Assembly: GCF_009789555.1 (NCBI RefSeq)
Contig: NZ_CP046902.1
Location: 3,550,001 to 3,614,000 of the forward strand
From: Stutzerimonas stutzeri
Lineage (GTDB): Bacteria > Pseudomonadota > Gammaproteobacteria > Pseudomonadales > Pseudomonadaceae
DNA length: 64,000 bases
Direction of reading: 5' to 3'
The notes under the pieces are model-generated. The model saw nothing but the letters and a program-made list of their open reading frames with translations, ran no database searches and was not told the origin of the DNA. Positions 63,071 through 64,000 of this stretch are shown piece by piece. The position numbers and the translations under genes were made by a program. The first letter of the stretch is position 1; every line of letters begins with the position of its first letter.

Positions 63071-64000
63071 TTAGAAATTGCGCCGGTAGAAGACGTCGAG
63101 CGAGCTGGCAAGCCCGCTCGCCGCTTCGAGAAAAATGCGTTTGGTCAATTGATATCGCAGGGCAACGGTATTGGCCGACTCGAAGACGCCCACGCCGTAG
63201 CGAAGCGTCAGGCGGTCGGTCAGGCGCCCGCTGGCAACGACGCTGGTTTCGGTCCCGCTGCCTTCGGTGTCGAGCTGGAAGTCCTCGATGCCCAGGCGCT
63301 GGGCGACATTCCCCGTAAACGATGCGCTACCCGCCAGGCCCAGCCCCAACGCCGCCTGCGCCAGCATGTCGTTATCGCCGGAATCGGTTCCCAGCGGCCT
63401 GCCCAGCACCAGGTATGACAATGCTTGCTCCTGACTCATCGCCGGCTCGGCGAATACATCGACTCTGGGCTGTTCCGCACTGCCGGTGATGCGCAGGCCG
63501 GCGATGACGTTATCCGACTCGATCCTTCGTATGGCCTCGATATTCAGGAACGGCTGAGAGAGCACACCGGTGAACAGCAACTGCGCACGTCGAATCGTCA
63601 GCCGCTGCCCGTAGGCGCGATACCGCCCATTGTTGAGATTCAGCTCGCCTCGGGTATCGAGGTTGTCGCCGATGTGTACGTATCCCACCAGGTCGGCGGT
63701 GAGCCCAAAGCCTGAAAATCGTAGACGGTCCTGGCCGACCTCGACGTCGATGTCCATCCGGATGGCCATTGGCGCCTGGGCTTCTTCGGCTTGCGCTCCG
63801 ACGATCACCGCGTCCTCGGAAACCCTGACGGTTGACGGCGGCAACTCGCGAACGCTGATATCGCCGCGTGGCACGAGGACCTTGCCACTCACGGCCAATT
63901 GGCCATCGGCCAGCTCCAGCCGCAGGTCCGGCTCGATCTCAAGCTCGGCATAAGGCTCGACGATGACCGGCAGCCGTTGGCCCTTCACGCGCAGGTCCAG
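63071..64000 (-). CDS. tamB: Translocation and assembly module protein TamB, C-terminal part (rest outside window)
   Basis: The frame is open to the window end, so the C-terminal 309 residues are present. The DUF490 domain pattern is clear: VLVPRGDISVRELPPSTVRVSEDAVIVG, INDxTRGELNLNNGRYRAYGQRLTIRRAQLLFTG-like segment, YLVLGRPLGTD and the closing LSSxLDVFYRRNF with terminal Phe. TamB is an inner-membrane-anchored, beta-rich protein spanning the periplasm. With TamA it assists outer-membrane protein assembly and lipid transport. tamA would be expected just beyond the window on the same strand. Confidence 0.9.
   Translation of the reverse strand: MDLRVKGQRLPVIVEPYAELEIEPDLRLELADGQLAVSGKVLVPRGDISVRELPPSTVRVSEDAVIVGAQAEEAQAPMAIRMDIDVEVGQDRLRFSGFGLTADLVGYVHIGDNLDTRGELNLNNGRYRAYGQRLTIRRAQLLFTGVLSQPFLNIEAIRRIESDNVIAGLRITGSAEQPRVDVFAEPAMSQEQALSYLVLGRPLGTDSGDNDMLAQAALGLGLAGSASFTGNVAQRLGIEDFQLDTEGSGTETSVVASGRLTDRLTLRYGVGVFESANTVALRYQLTKRIFLEAASGLASSLDVFYRRNF

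Noticed and set aside
1..64000. CRISPR array, rRNA or insertion sequence with terminal inverted repeats
   Set aside because: No regularly spaced repeats, no rRNA sequence and no DDE transposase were seen.

Overview
The window is chromosomal DNA of a Pseudomonas-group gammaproteobacterium, most likely the Stutzerimonas (Pseudomonas) stutzeri group. The backbone has high GC and Pseudomonas gene order: DUF934 - acuI-like - sohB - histidine phosphatase - SCP2 - aminoglycoside-phosphotransferase-like - SDR; nudC - fimL - crotonase - ldcA - dnaQ; rnhA - methyltransferase - gloB - mltD; two YejA-like binding proteins - yejBEF - fabI; ppiD - hupB - lon - clpX - clpP - tig. The right part holds a DoxX protein, a TRAP transporter (dctPQM-like), a Rossmann/SAF-domain oxidoreductase, tpx, an AGCS symporter and the 3' end of tamB.

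The main feature is an 18.3-kb mobile element (about 14355-32629) lying between dnaQ and rnhA, which are normally neighbours. Its ends can be read directly. A 6-bp core, CACTAC, is repeated at both junctions. To its right, on the minus strand, lie the native first codons of dnaQ (MRSVVL), stranded behind rnhA. To its left, dnaQ continues from the same core with element-derived codons supplying a new start (MTIYKSNTDR-VVVLDTETTG). The element therefore split dnaQ at codons 4-6 and regenerated an open reading frame. It encodes three consecutive tyrosine recombinases plus a small coiled-coil protein, an arrangement like Tn554 and recombinase-trio elements. The first recombinase is intact; the second and third carry several single-base frameshifts, so self-mobility is probably lost. 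Copies of TGTAAA(C) at both ends look like recombinase binding sites.

The cargo has three parts. (1) A three-gene Lamassu/ABC-3C-type defence operon: a PD-(D/E)XK-like effector (lmuA), a small middle protein (lmuC) and a Rad50/SMC-like ATPase with a CPLC hook (lmuB). (2) A complete phosphite-oxidation operon ptxABCDE: ABC importer, NAD-dependent phosphite dehydrogenase with every catalytic residue I could check, and a LysR regulator, with a possible Pho box upstream. (3) A small distal module: an inositol-monophosphatase-family protein, a 149-residue protein of unknown function and a small XRE-type DNA-binding protein. A metabolic trait (phosphite as phosphorus source) and an anti-invader system are thus carried together by one element using dnaQ as its attachment site.

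Other items of note: a 32-codon gene near the left edge, a perfect-stem three-way-junction structure between hupB and ppiD, and a heat-shock-like promoter before lon. No rRNA, tRNA or CRISPR array was seen.
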